Shown here in pieces: positions 1 through 5,121 of a stretch of DNA of 5,321 nucleotides (position 1 is the stretch's first letter; the number at the start of each line of letters is the position of its first letter). The stretch comes from an uncultured archaeon (GTDB lineage Archaea > Thermoproteota > Nitrososphaeria > Nitrososphaerales > CALBXV01), in NCBI GenBank assembly GCA_937890045.1, contig CALBXV010000038.1:1-5321 (forward strand). The letters run 5' to 3'. Made by a program: the position numbers and the translations under genes. The notes beneath the pieces are model-generated. The model searched no databases. It saw nothing but the letters and a program-made list of their open reading frames with translations, and had not been told where the DNA came from.

Positions 1-8
1 ATTTCCTC
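1..8 (-). promoter_or_regulatory. Shine-Dalgarno site of a gene beginning beyond the left edge
   Basis: On the minus strand, just after the TAA that ends the 111-residue gene, the sequence reads TAGAGGAAAT and then leaves the window. GAGGA (positions 4-8) is a good ribosome-binding core at the right place for a start codon a few bases beyond the edge. The co-directional gene series therefore very probably continues to the left. The gene itself is not visible. Confidence 0.5.
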
Positions 9-10
9 TA

Positions 11-346
11 TTAAGTCGAAAGTTCCAATATACTAGCAAATACCTCACAATCTGTATTTGAGCCACGAATAACAATTTTATCATTCGGTTCCAAGTTTAA
101 TGGTTTATCCATGGATAAACTTGTATTAGGAGGAACTGGTACTTCATTAAGAACAGTCCTTGTAGCAGTTGCACTATTATCAAAAACTTTTAATGTTACA
201 TTAACATTAGCACTTGCTCCCGTATTAGCAAAGTATAAACCATGAACCACTGCGCTCAATTGATTAGTAGCATTTGCTGTATATAAATCTTGATCTGTAT
301 CCGCTGTCGCTATAGCGGCATGTGCATTTTTAAACGAACTAGTCAT
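11..346 (-). CDS. Small beta-rich phage virion-type protein, 111 aa
   Basis: I do not recognise a named gene. The protein has no charged N-terminal signal or membrane segment. It looks like a small beta-sandwich: alternating hydrophobic strands around AVVHGLYFANTG (residues 32-43), VNVTLKVFDNSAT (48-60), VPVPPNTSLSMDKPLNL (69-85), KIVIRG (90-95) and EVFASILEL (101-109). This layout (an opening that asks how a value is localised to a virion surface, a short polar hairpin, and a closing VFASILE strand) is common among small unnamed structural proteins of marine T4-like phages. A role as a head-decoration or tail-associated protein is inference. It lies 1 base downstream of the preceding stop and its Shine-Dalgarno site is inside the end of that gene, so the two are translationally coupled. 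The start is supported by that site four bases before ATG. Confidence 0.75.
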   Translation of the reverse strand: MTSSFKNAHAAIATADTDQDLYTANATNQLSAVVHGLYFANTGASANVNVTLKVFDNSATATRTVLNEVPVPPNTSLSMDKPLNLEPNDKIVIRGSNTDCEVFASILELST

Positions 347-347
347 T

Positions 348-779
348 TTATCCTCCTAAAGCAATAGCAAATGCTATTGCATCTCCTTCGTCAATTCCAC
401 CACCGCTGCCTCCACTAGAAGCAAATGTAATAGTATCTGTACCAGCGTCTGTGGTAATTGTCATTCCGGCGCCAGCAACAAATGTCATTGTATCTGTTGT
501 ATTATCTGCTTCTACATTAGACTGGCCACTAACAGCAATTTTATCAAATACATTTTGAGTACCACTAATAGCACCCACTTGAACTTTTTCCCAAGAACTT
601 GCTACTAAAACTTCCAGTTGTGTAAGATCTGTATTAAATCTAATTGCGCCGTCTACTGGAGCAGAAGGTCTTTCTGCGGTTGTGCCTTTAGGTACAACAA
701 TACTGCCGGTATGATCAACAGTTATAGTCTTACTTGGTGAAGATATGGTATTTTGTTGATGATCGATATTAATTGACAT
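348..779 (-). CDS. Tail-fibre-like phage structural protein, 143 aa
   Basis: I cannot give this a gene name. Residues 31-66 (from KGTTAERPSAPVDGAIRFNT to SSWEKV) match the short motif widespread in phage tail and fibre proteins, in which a 'GTTAxRPxxPxxGxIRFNTdtxxxE' segment is followed by 'xxWxxv'. Residues 78-119 hold two beta-hairpin-like units of the kind SNVEADNTTDTMTF and MTITTDAGTDTITF, typical of repeated fibre or baseplate spike modules in marine phages. A glycine/serine linker (122-128) leads to a short hydrophobic C-terminal helix (131-141). The protein is much shorter than a whole tail fibre, so it may be a fibre tip, an accessory subunit or a small virion surface protein. The ATG has AGGA at 787-790 seven bases upstream, and an AATAAATA late-type box lies further upstream. 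It is the first gene after the RNA-bearing spacer and probably heads a new transcription unit. Confidence 0.75.
   Translation of the reverse strand: MSINIDHQQNTISSPSKTITVDHTGSIVVPKGTTAERPSAPVDGAIRFNTDLTQLEVLVASSWEKVQVGAISGTQNVFDKIAVSGQSNVEADNTTDTMTFVAGAGMTITTDAGTDTITFASSGGSGGGIDEGDAIAFAIALGG
351..356 (-). promoter_or_regulatory. Shine-Dalgarno site overlapping the end of the upstream gene
   Basis: The minus strand reads AGGAGGATAAAATG. GGAGGA encodes the two C-terminal glycines of the 143-residue protein and also serves as the ribosome-binding site of the 111-residue protein. This fixes the start of the downstream gene and indicates translational coupling. Confidence 0.7.
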
Positions 780-799
780 AGATTAATCCTATTTGTATG

Positions 800-807
800 T
801 ATTTATT
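800..807 (-). promoter_or_regulatory. T4-late-type promoter box (AATAAATA)
   Basis: The minus strand carries AATAAATA, one base off the T4 late consensus TATAAATA. That element is recognised by the phage late sigma factor gp55 with sliding-clamp activation in T4. It lies 20 bases upstream of the ATG of the 143-residue gene, leaving room for a short leader containing AGGA. It follows the capsid-gene terminator, which makes a fresh promoter here reasonable. Late boxes of this kind are short and AT-rich, so chance occurrence cannot be excluded. Confidence 0.5.
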
Positions 808-863
808 CAACAGTTACAACATGATAAAATATATTAATTTAAAATTAGGGGTTAACAACCCTC

Positions 864-869
864 TATAAT
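864..869 (+). promoter_or_regulatory. Plus-strand -10 box (TATAAT) of the putative noncoding RNA
   Basis: A perfect TATAAT on the plus strand lies directly before the GC-richer block and would place a transcription start near position 876. No good -35 hexamer is present at 17 bases (the sequence there is AAAATT); TTAAAA at 839-844 is a poor alternative with a 19-base spacer. A small hairpin (GGGTT 849-853 / AACCC 857-861) sits just before the box. The promoter call rests mainly on the -10 box and on the terminator at the other end of the block. Confidence 0.45.
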
Positions 870-870
870 T

Positions 871-888
871 CATGTATAGTAGTACATG
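871..888 (+). repeat. Inverted repeat CATGTA-N6-TACATG at the presumed RNA start
   Basis: CATGTA (871-876) and TACATG (883-888) form a perfect 6-base inverted repeat around TAGTAG, directly after the TATAAT box. It could be a protein-binding operator covering the start site. If transcription starts further upstream, it could be a 5' hairpin. Its last two bases overlap the next hairpin arm, so the two folds compete in RNA. Confidence 0.45.
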
Positions 889-1128
889 TAAGTTGACGGA
901 CTTACACGGGTTGCAGGGAAGAGGTGTTGCGAAGCATCGAACCTGGATTGTCAGGGGTGGTACCCAGGGGTCTACTTGAAAAAGGATGGTCTCACATTGT
1001 GCTTACCAGCACAGGACAAGGTGTTACTGGTAACCAAACGAATCAAGGATTCTGCCCAGTAATTGAAGGTATTCCTAAATCCTTCACCCACTTTTTTGAA
1101 ATTGGCCTCTACGGAGGCCTTTTTCTTT
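876..1128 (+). ncRNA. Putative structured noncoding RNA, unassigned family
   Basis: This block of about 250 bases lies between the capsid gene and the next minus-strand gene, and is on the opposite strand to all protein genes. It is clearly richer in G and C than its flanks (about 60% in 907-970 by hand count, beside the very AT-rich 781-846). On the plus strand it has a TATAAT box before it and a strong intrinsic terminator at its end. Visible folds are: TGTAAGT/ACTTACA (887-893/900-906); AGGT/ACCT (922-925/941-944) enclosing a GC-GAA-GC triloop; TGTGC/GCACA (998-1002/1009-1013), whose loop TTACCA matches TGGTAA at 1028-1033; and AAGGATT/AATCCTT (1045-1051/1078-1084). It has none of the hallmarks of tRNA, tmRNA, RNase P, SRP RNA or group I introns that I know. 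The exact 5' end is inferred. An open frame of 68 codons inside it ends in the terminator T-tract and is probably meaningless. Confidence 0.65.
1104..1128 (+). terminator. Intrinsic terminator of the plus-strand RNA
   Basis: GGCCTC (1104-1109) and GAGGCC (1114-1119) form a perfect 6-base-pair stem closed by a UACG tetraloop in the stable C(UACG)G context. TTTTTCTTT (1120-1128) follows at once. The T-tract is on the plus strand only; on the minus strand the stem is not followed by a T run. This fixes the direction of the RNA gene. Confidence 0.85.
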
Positions 1129-1137
1129 AGTCACAAA

Positions 1138-1159
1138 AACAGGGTGCAAGCACCCTGTT
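1138..1159 (-). terminator. Intrinsic terminator of the capsid gene
   Basis: AACAGGGTGC (1138-1147) and GCACCCTGTT (1150-1159) form an almost perfect inverted repeat. On the minus strand the GC-rich hairpin (loop CTTG) runs into TTTTTGTG, 25 bases after the gp23 stop codon. It ends the gp23 transcript before the next minus-strand promoter. It lies nine bases beyond the T-tract of the plus-strand RNA terminator, so the two units are insulated from each other. Confidence 0.85.
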
Positions 1160-1183
1160 GATGTTTTGTTAAATCCGAAACTC

Positions 1184-2362
1184 TTATTGGAATTTCAAAC
1201 CTGCAAAGTTAGTACTCATATCAATTTGATTGAGATAGTCAGCTGCATTACCAAGCGAACTTGCTGTATTTGTTAACTCAACATAACCATAACGTGTCAT
1301 GAAGCTAACTACTGGCTCGAACGTCCCTGGATCTAATACAACGCCTGAACTCATCAAAGGTACGTATGGGCAATAGAACGCAGCTGCGTCCATTTCGCCT
1401 GAACCTTTATAACCAACCAATACATGTGCATTGTCGGCTGCATATTGATTTGCATATACTCGCATTGTGCCATTCAATGTACCAACAAACTTTGTGTTTG
1501 TAGGTGCTTCAAATGTACCTTCTGTAGTACGTGCAAAAGCACTTGTTGTAGCACTTTGTAGTACTGTCAACGAAATTGGCGATACAACACACCAGTTACC
1601 TGCGCCACGACGTGTACGTGCGGCAATTTGGTTAGCTGCCTTATTAATTAAGACTGCTAGTGCGGCGTGTTCGTCACCAACAAATACTGCGCCTGCACCA
1701 GAAACGTTTGGCTGGTCATAAGTATCGGAAGTTCCTGCTAATGCGAGTAGAGATGCAATAATCTCTTGATCGATTTCAGCAGTAATTTCTTGTGCTAATG
1801 CGGCCATTACTTCTGCTTCAACGTCAATACCGTGCTGGCTATTAGCGTCTTGTGCGGCTTCAAAGGTCCAACGTGCGCTCAACTTGCGTGTCTTTGCCTC
1901 AACTGTTTGTTTGAGGATTTGAATCGATAGTTGATTGCCACCTGTAGCTTCTAAAGAACCTGTGGGTGCTGGTGCGGCTGTGCCATCACCAGAATATGCT
2001 GTTGCAATTTTGAACGGGCTGAGTGCTTCTTCACCTGCTGTAACACCTGCGCCAGCTACTGTTTCTGCGTAACGAACACGTAGGGTATGGATTTGACCCA
2101 CAGGACCTGTCATTGGCTGTACGCCAATTAGTTCGTTTGCAATTACAGTAGGCATAACTCGACGGATTACAGGTAAAATAACCTTATTCAATGTAGCAAC
2201 ATTACCTGCTGACGTGGTGCCAGCGGCTGCTGTTTCCATAAGAGCTGTCTTGGTGTTCTCGAGGACGGTATCCATTACTACTTTACGGTTACCTTCTAGA
2301 CCTTCTGTTAAGGCGTCTCTAGCTGCACCCCAGTTCTCGGACTCAAATAGTGCGTCTGTCAT
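1184..2362 (-). CDS. 23: Major capsid protein gp23
   Basis: This is the T4-family major capsid protein, which forms the hexamers of the head shell. Diagnostic segments appear in family order: VIRRVMPTVIANELIGVQPM (residues 65-84), the VEAKTRKLSARWTFEAAQD region (154-172), HGIDVEAEV (177-185), GNWCVVSP (255-262), MDAAAFYCPYVPL (324-336) and DPGTFEPVVSFMTRYG (344-359). At 392 residues it is well below T4 gp23 (521 residues), which suggests that the T4 surface insertion region is reduced or absent. The N-terminus holds (L/I)xE candidates for cleavage by gp21, notably LTE|G (18-20) and LME|T (41-43), before the conserved domain begins near residue 55. The start has AGGAGA eight bases upstream. 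The gene follows gp22 by 21 bases and ends in its own terminator, consistent with very high late expression. Confidence 0.97.
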   Translation of the reverse strand: MTDALFESENWGAARDALTEGLEGNRKVVMDTVLENTKTALMETAAAGTTSAGNVATLNKVILPVIRRVMPTVIANELIGVQPMTGPVGQIHTLRVRYAETVAGAGVTAGEEALSPFKIATAYSGDGTAAPAPTGSLEATGGNQLSIQILKQTVEAKTRKLSARWTFEAAQDANSQHGIDVEAEVMAALAQEITAEIDQEIIASLLALAGTSDTYDQPNVSGAGAVFVGDEHAALAVLINKAANQIAARTRRGAGNWCVVSPISLTVLQSATTSAFARTTEGTFEAPTNTKFVGTLNGTMRVYANQYAADNAHVLVGYKGSGEMDAAAFYCPYVPLMSSGVVLDPGTFEPVVSFMTRYGYVELTNTASSLGNAADYLNQIDMSTNFAGLKFQ

Positions 2363-2383
2363 TTCAACATTCTCCTATTAAAT

Positions 2384-3484
2384 TTAGGTTAAACCAGCTA
2401 ATTTACGTAGGTTAATAATATCAGCACCATCTGCATCTGAATGATCAGCTTCTGTTACTTCTTTATCACCTGTAATTATTGATTTATTTTCAGTCAAAGG
2501 TTGTTTCTTCGTAGCAACAGTATCCTCTGATAGAATAGTAGGCACATACTTCTTAAAAGATTCTGTTAGTTTCTCTGTCTTCGTTCCTTCCAACAAATCA
2601 CTCATTATCTTCTTTGCTTTTTTATCAAGCGGTTGAAGTAATTCTGCCATAATTTTTGTACGTGCTACTGAATCTTGTGCGATTCGAGTTTCACGTTGAG
2701 TAGTATTAATTAATACTTCTTTTTCCTCAATAACGTTTTTAGCTTCTTCTAACTTTTGGGTTAGTTCTTGCTTTTCATTATCAAGTTTTTTAAGTTTTGT
2801 ACCATCTGCTAATTGTGATGTCATAAATTCAGCTGCATATGTCTCAAAAATACTACGTCCAAACTCGTTTTCACGAGCGACTTTAATATCTTCTTTAAGT
2901 TGAGTTAACTCTCCTCTGAGACAATTTTCAATTATTACATTGATCTTTTCTGCGGCATTCTTTACAAATTCACGCTTGGCTTCTGCAATTAACTTCTTAC
3001 CTTCCGAAACAAGTTTAACCTTAGTTTCTACTAGATCACGTTTATCATCGTGAAATTCTTTAAGTTCATTAGTTAACTGACGAAGTACAAATTCCTCCAA
3101 TTTACCAAATTTAGTTTCTTGGAGTGTACGATCATTTCGAAGTTCGTTAATTTCTTCCTTCAAAGTTTCAAGAACGAATGTATTCAACATATCAACATGT
3201 TTTCCTACATTTGTTTTATAAGAAACTCTTTGTTCTGCAAGACCTTGCTTATCTTCGGCAAACTCAGAAAGTTCAGCTTTAATAACATCGTTTAGCATCG
3301 CATCAATTGCTTCTACAATTTGTGACTTGTCATTTTCATAACGAGTTGCAAATTCTTCACGCAATTCAGCGGCAACGCCTTCACGAGCTTCTGTCAACTG
3401 ACCTTCCCATGCTTCAGATAAAGCACTTTTTACATCTTCAGAAAGAACGTCGGACTTCAATAGTTCTTCGAAAGCATCTGCCAT
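2384..3484 (-). CDS. 22: Prohead core scaffolding protein gp22
   Basis: This is the main internal scaffold of the T4-type prohead: it templates assembly of the gp23 shell and is degraded by gp21 before DNA packaging. The 366-residue protein is highly charged and almost wholly helical, with long coiled-coil stretches (about 50-215 and 225-275) and no enzymatic motif. Likely gp21 sites of the (L/I)xE type include LSE (14-16), LSE|A (22-24), LTE|A (30-32), ILSE (317-320) and LTE (330-332). The C-terminus IINLRKLAGL (356-365) resembles the short conserved tail of T4 gp22, which is thought to contact the shell protein. A degenerate repeat of the type 'xL..EL.EF..DK..L.E.' occurs several times between 60 and 210. 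Position between gp21 and gp23 is the T4 order. AGGAGA lies six bases before ATG. Confidence 0.93.
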   Translation of the reverse strand: MADAFEELLKSDVLSEDVKSALSEAWEGQLTEAREGVAAELREEFATRYENDKSQIVEAIDAMLNDVIKAELSEFAEDKQGLAEQRVSYKTNVGKHVDMLNTFVLETLKEEINELRNDRTLQETKFGKLEEFVLRQLTNELKEFHDDKRDLVETKVKLVSEGKKLIAEAKREFVKNAAEKINVIIENCLRGELTQLKEDIKVARENEFGRSIFETYAAEFMTSQLADGTKLKKLDNEKQELTQKLEEAKNVIEEKEVLINTTQRETRIAQDSVARTKIMAELLQPLDKKAKKIMSDLLEGTKTEKLTESFKKYVPTILSEDTVATKKQPLTENKSIITGDKEVTEADHSDADGADIINLRKLAGLT

Positions 3485-3499
3485 TAGAATTCTCCTAAT

Positions 3500-4126
3500 T
3501 TATTTTAGGTCTTTAATTAACTTTAAAATTTCTGTTTTAAAGTGTTTTTGTGCACCGTTATCATACTTTGTTGCTTCTGCAAGATCCATTAAAGCATTAC
3601 CGTTCTTACGGTTCATTATTGCTTCATATATAGGATCAGGATATGCATTAGGTGCCGATGGATTAGCAACAATATCTACAGTGATTATTTCAAATTCTGA
3701 AACATTACCACCTTCGTTTACGTTGCCTGAACCCCTACTGGAAACTCCCAACTTAACACCATTTTCAAGTAATGTCTTACAGATATTACCCATTGGTGTT
3801 GGAAGAATCCTTAATTTTCCAATACCGTTATCTCCATTCATTGCCATTTCAGTAACTACGTGAGACACGCGGTCTAAATTGACTTGTAAATCATCTGGAT
3901 GGTCTGCTTCACCTAACACAGAATATCCTTCTTTAATTTTTTCTTGAATGGATTTTACGGCGTTTGTAATTTCGTTAACAGGATATACTCTTTGATTCTG
4001 ATTACGTACATTACCTTGAATAAAAATACCTCTCATGTACAAGTCTTTATTACCTTCAGAGTTTTCAACTGCTTCGGTAATTAAACCTGCTTGATCATAT
4101 GTTAATTGTTCAGTAAGTGTAATCAT
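3500..4126 (-). CDS. 21: Prohead core protease gp21
   Basis: This serine protease of the T4 gp21 / herpesvirus-assemblin-like fold matures the prohead by cutting scaffold, core and capsid proteins after (L/I)xE. Family segments are clear: MRGIFIQGNVRNQNQRVYP (31-49), GEADHP with the likely catalytic His76 (72-77), LGVSSRGSGN with the nucleophile serine at 129 or 130 (127-136), and VDIVANPSAPNAY (150-162), aligning with T4 GELNHPP, PGVSSRG and VDAVWGPSAPDAW. The length of 208 residues is usual. ITE|A (16-18) and LTE|Q (4-6) near the N-terminus and the basic C-terminal tail are candidate self-cleavage regions. The ATG lies 16 bases after the core-protein stop. Its ribosome-binding site is weak (only GGGG at 4137-4140), so translation may depend on coupling to the upstream gene. 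Confidence 0.95.
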   Translation of the reverse strand: MITLTEQLTYDQAGLITEAVENSEGNKDLYMRGIFIQGNVRNQNQRVYPVNEITNAVKSIQEKIKEGYSVLGEADHPDDLQVNLDRVSHVVTEMAMNGDNGIGKLRILPTPMGNICKTLLENGVKLGVSSRGSGNVNEGGNVSEFEIITVDIVANPSAPNAYPDPIYEAIMNRKNGNALMDLAEATKYDNGAQKHFKTEILKLIKDLK

Positions 4127-4142
4127 AATTTATTGTACCCCA

Positions 4143-4973
4143 TTAAGAATGTATACTCTTTGTATTACCTGCTCCTTCGCTATTAGATGGTGCAGCTACA
4201 TTACCTACACTAGGTTCTGTTGTGCCTGGGGAATCTGGGTTGTCACCAGCTGCAGGGGATGATTCACGATTATATCCTGAATGATCTGATCCTGTTTGAC
4301 CAACTGGGTTTCCTCCACTTCCTGCGTCACCGCCAGGTCCTACTGTTGATTTTGTATTATCTGCGCCTTCTGAATTTGAAGGTGCTGCCACTGCTGATAA
4401 ATCAGCCGCTTCATCTAGTTCTTCAAGCTCTTCAACAACTTCTTCTTCGTCAGATTCGACAGATTCCATTTCAGGAGCTACTTCAAAGTCTACTGGCATC
4501 TCTTCATCACCTTCAACTTCGTCGTCGCCTTCAACATCGTCACCCATCATATCTGAAAAAGCTGCTTTAAGTTCTGCTAAAGCGTCTTCGACATTCATCA
4601 TAGCATCTTCAACGTCGGCTTCTTCGCCATCGCCTTCAGGTGCCATATCGCCTGCTAAATCTTCAGCTGCTTCTTCGTCTTCAAGATCATCTTCAGAAAA
4701 CATCTCTTCTGCGTCAATCTCTTCGGCGTCAGCTTCAATTGCATCGGCAAATCGTTCTTCTGGATCGCCACCAATTGCTTCTTCTACAGCTTCTTCATCT
4801 TCGTCTTTGGCTTCTTCTGTAATGTCATCTTCGATATCAGCATCTGACTCTACCAATTCACTATATATAGTCTTGGCTTTTTCAACAAATACTTCGTGAA
4901 GAAGATCTGTTGCTTTGTCGTTTTCCTCGTTTACTAGGTATTCGAGTACTTGCTCTAATTTTTGTGTAGTCAT
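4143..4973 (-). CDS. Acidic gp67-like prohead core protein
   Basis: The 276-residue protein begins with a helical N-terminal domain (about 5-42: LEQVLEYLVNEENDK, then an ATDLLHEVFVEKA segment) that resembles the start of T4 gp67, followed as in gp67 by a long run of Asp and Glu (about 43-190). T4 gp67 is only 80 residues, so this version is much larger. An amphipathic helix interrupts the acidic run at about 121-143. The C-terminal quarter is a low-complexity Gly/Ser/Pro/Asn tail containing two copies of VAAPSNSEGA(D/G)NTKS (195-209 and 259-273). LDE|A (186-188) is a possible gp21 site between acidic region and tail. Position directly before gp21 fits a core protein that is cleaved during maturation. 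Identity as the gp67 counterpart rests on position, N-terminal resemblance and charge. AGGAGA lies five bases before ATG. Confidence 0.75.
   Translation of the reverse strand: MTTQKLEQVLEYLVNEENDKATDLLHEVFVEKAKTIYSELVESDADIEDDITEEAKDEDEEAVEEAIGGDPEERFADAIEADAEEIDAEEMFSEDDLEDEEAAEDLAGDMAPEGDGEEADVEDAMMNVEDALAELKAAFSDMMGDDVEGDDEVEGDEEMPVDFEVAPEMESVESDEEEVVEELEELDEAADLSAVAAPSNSEGADNTKSTVGPGGDAGSGGNPVGQTGSDHSGYNRESSPAAGDNPDSPGTTEPSVGNVAAPSNSEGAGNTKSIHS
4155..4199. repeat. Coding repeat, copy 1 (C-terminal VAAPSNSEGAGNTKS)
   Basis: These 45 bases encode residues 259-273 of the acidic core protein. The peptide matches 14 of 15 residues of the copy at 4347-4391, but many codons differ at silent positions (for example the serine and alanine codons). 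The duplication is therefore old and the peptide has been kept under selection. Confidence 0.75.
4347..4391. repeat. Coding repeat, copy 2 (VAAPSNSEGADNTKS)
   Basis: These 45 bases encode residues 195-209 of the acidic core protein and match the copy at 4155-4199 in 14 of 15 residues (Asp in place of Gly). Each copy is followed by a low-complexity stretch rich in Gly, Ser, Pro and Asn. Confidence 0.75.
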
Positions 4974-5014
4974 ATAATTCTCCTAACAAGTGATTAGACA
5001 CTAATTATCAATGG

Positions 5015-5022
5015 TATTTAAT
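5015..5022 (-). promoter_or_regulatory. Possible late promoter box (ATTAAATA) before the core-protein gene
   Basis: The minus strand reads ATTAAATA, two changes from TATAAATA, 41 bases before the ATG of the acidic core protein. A start about seven bases further on would give a leader of roughly 35 bases carrying AGGAGA. It lies in the only sizeable spacer of the right-hand gene series, where a promoter is likely, but the sequence is AT-rich and the match imperfect. Confidence 0.35.
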
Positions 5023-5024
5023 AA

Positions 5025-5044
5025 CAACCAATAATTCTTGGTTG
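5025..5044. repeat. Hairpin-forming inverted repeat
   Basis: CAACCAA (5025-5031) and TTGGTTG (5038-5044) form a perfect 7-base-pair stem with a 6-base loop. On the minus strand it is followed by TTATTAAATA rather than a proper T-tract, so it is at best a weak terminator or a processing signal ahead of the next promoter box. Confidence 0.45.
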
Positions 5045-5073
5045 AAAAAGGGCAAAAAATGGTACTTCTTGGT

Positions 5074-5091
5074 AATAACTATGTAGTTATT
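5074..5091. repeat. AT-rich hairpin-forming inverted repeat
   Basis: AATAACT (5074-5080) and AGTTATT (5085-5091) form a 7-base-pair stem closed by a 4-base loop, 30 bases after the stop of the small right-edge gene. The minus strand has a T6 run further on (5055-5060 region) but not adjacent. Function is unclear; it may be an mRNA 3'-end or stability element. Confidence 0.4.
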
Positions 5092-5121
5092 GGGGAAATT
5101 TTATAGATAAGTAAAGTGGTT

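Noticed and set aside
893..898. TTGACG as a plus-strand -35 box
   Set aside because: No -10-like hexamer occurs 16-18 bases downstream (the sequence there is GC-rich), and the hexamer is the loop of the TGTAAGT/ACTTACA hairpin.
952..970. AGGGGTGGTACCC, similar to the T-box riboswitch antiterminator motif
   Set aside because: T-box motifs read AGGGTGGNACCGCG and sit just before a terminator and a tRNA-related gene. Here the motif is incomplete, 140 bases from the terminator, and nothing downstream on this strand is a gene.
924..1130. Open frame of 68 codons on the plus strand starting with GTG
   Set aside because: Its last residues (GLYGGLFL) are a translation of the terminator stem and T-tract and its stop lies inside that tract. 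It has no suitably spaced ribosome-binding site, no ATG start, and it covers the hairpin-rich RNA block.
3496..3504. AATAAATTA before gp22 (minus strand) as a late promoter
   Set aside because: A transcript starting the usual few bases downstream would lose the AGGAGA ribosome-binding site of gp22. The stretch largely covers the end of gp21 and is explained by AT-rich sequence.
1467..3863. Short plus-strand open frames opposite gp23, gp22 and gp21
   Set aside because: They lie fully inside well-supported minus-strand genes, lack ribosome-binding sites and resemble no protein family.
4126..4134. AATAAATTA before gp21 (minus strand) as a late promoter
   Set aside because: The box abuts the ATG, so transcription would begin inside the gene. 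The same AT-rich string before gp22 suggests a compositional coincidence.
4220..4822. Leucine-rich open frames on the plus strand opposite the acidic core protein
   Set aside because: They are the mirror image of Asp/Glu-rich codons read on the other strand, with no ribosome-binding sites and extreme composition.
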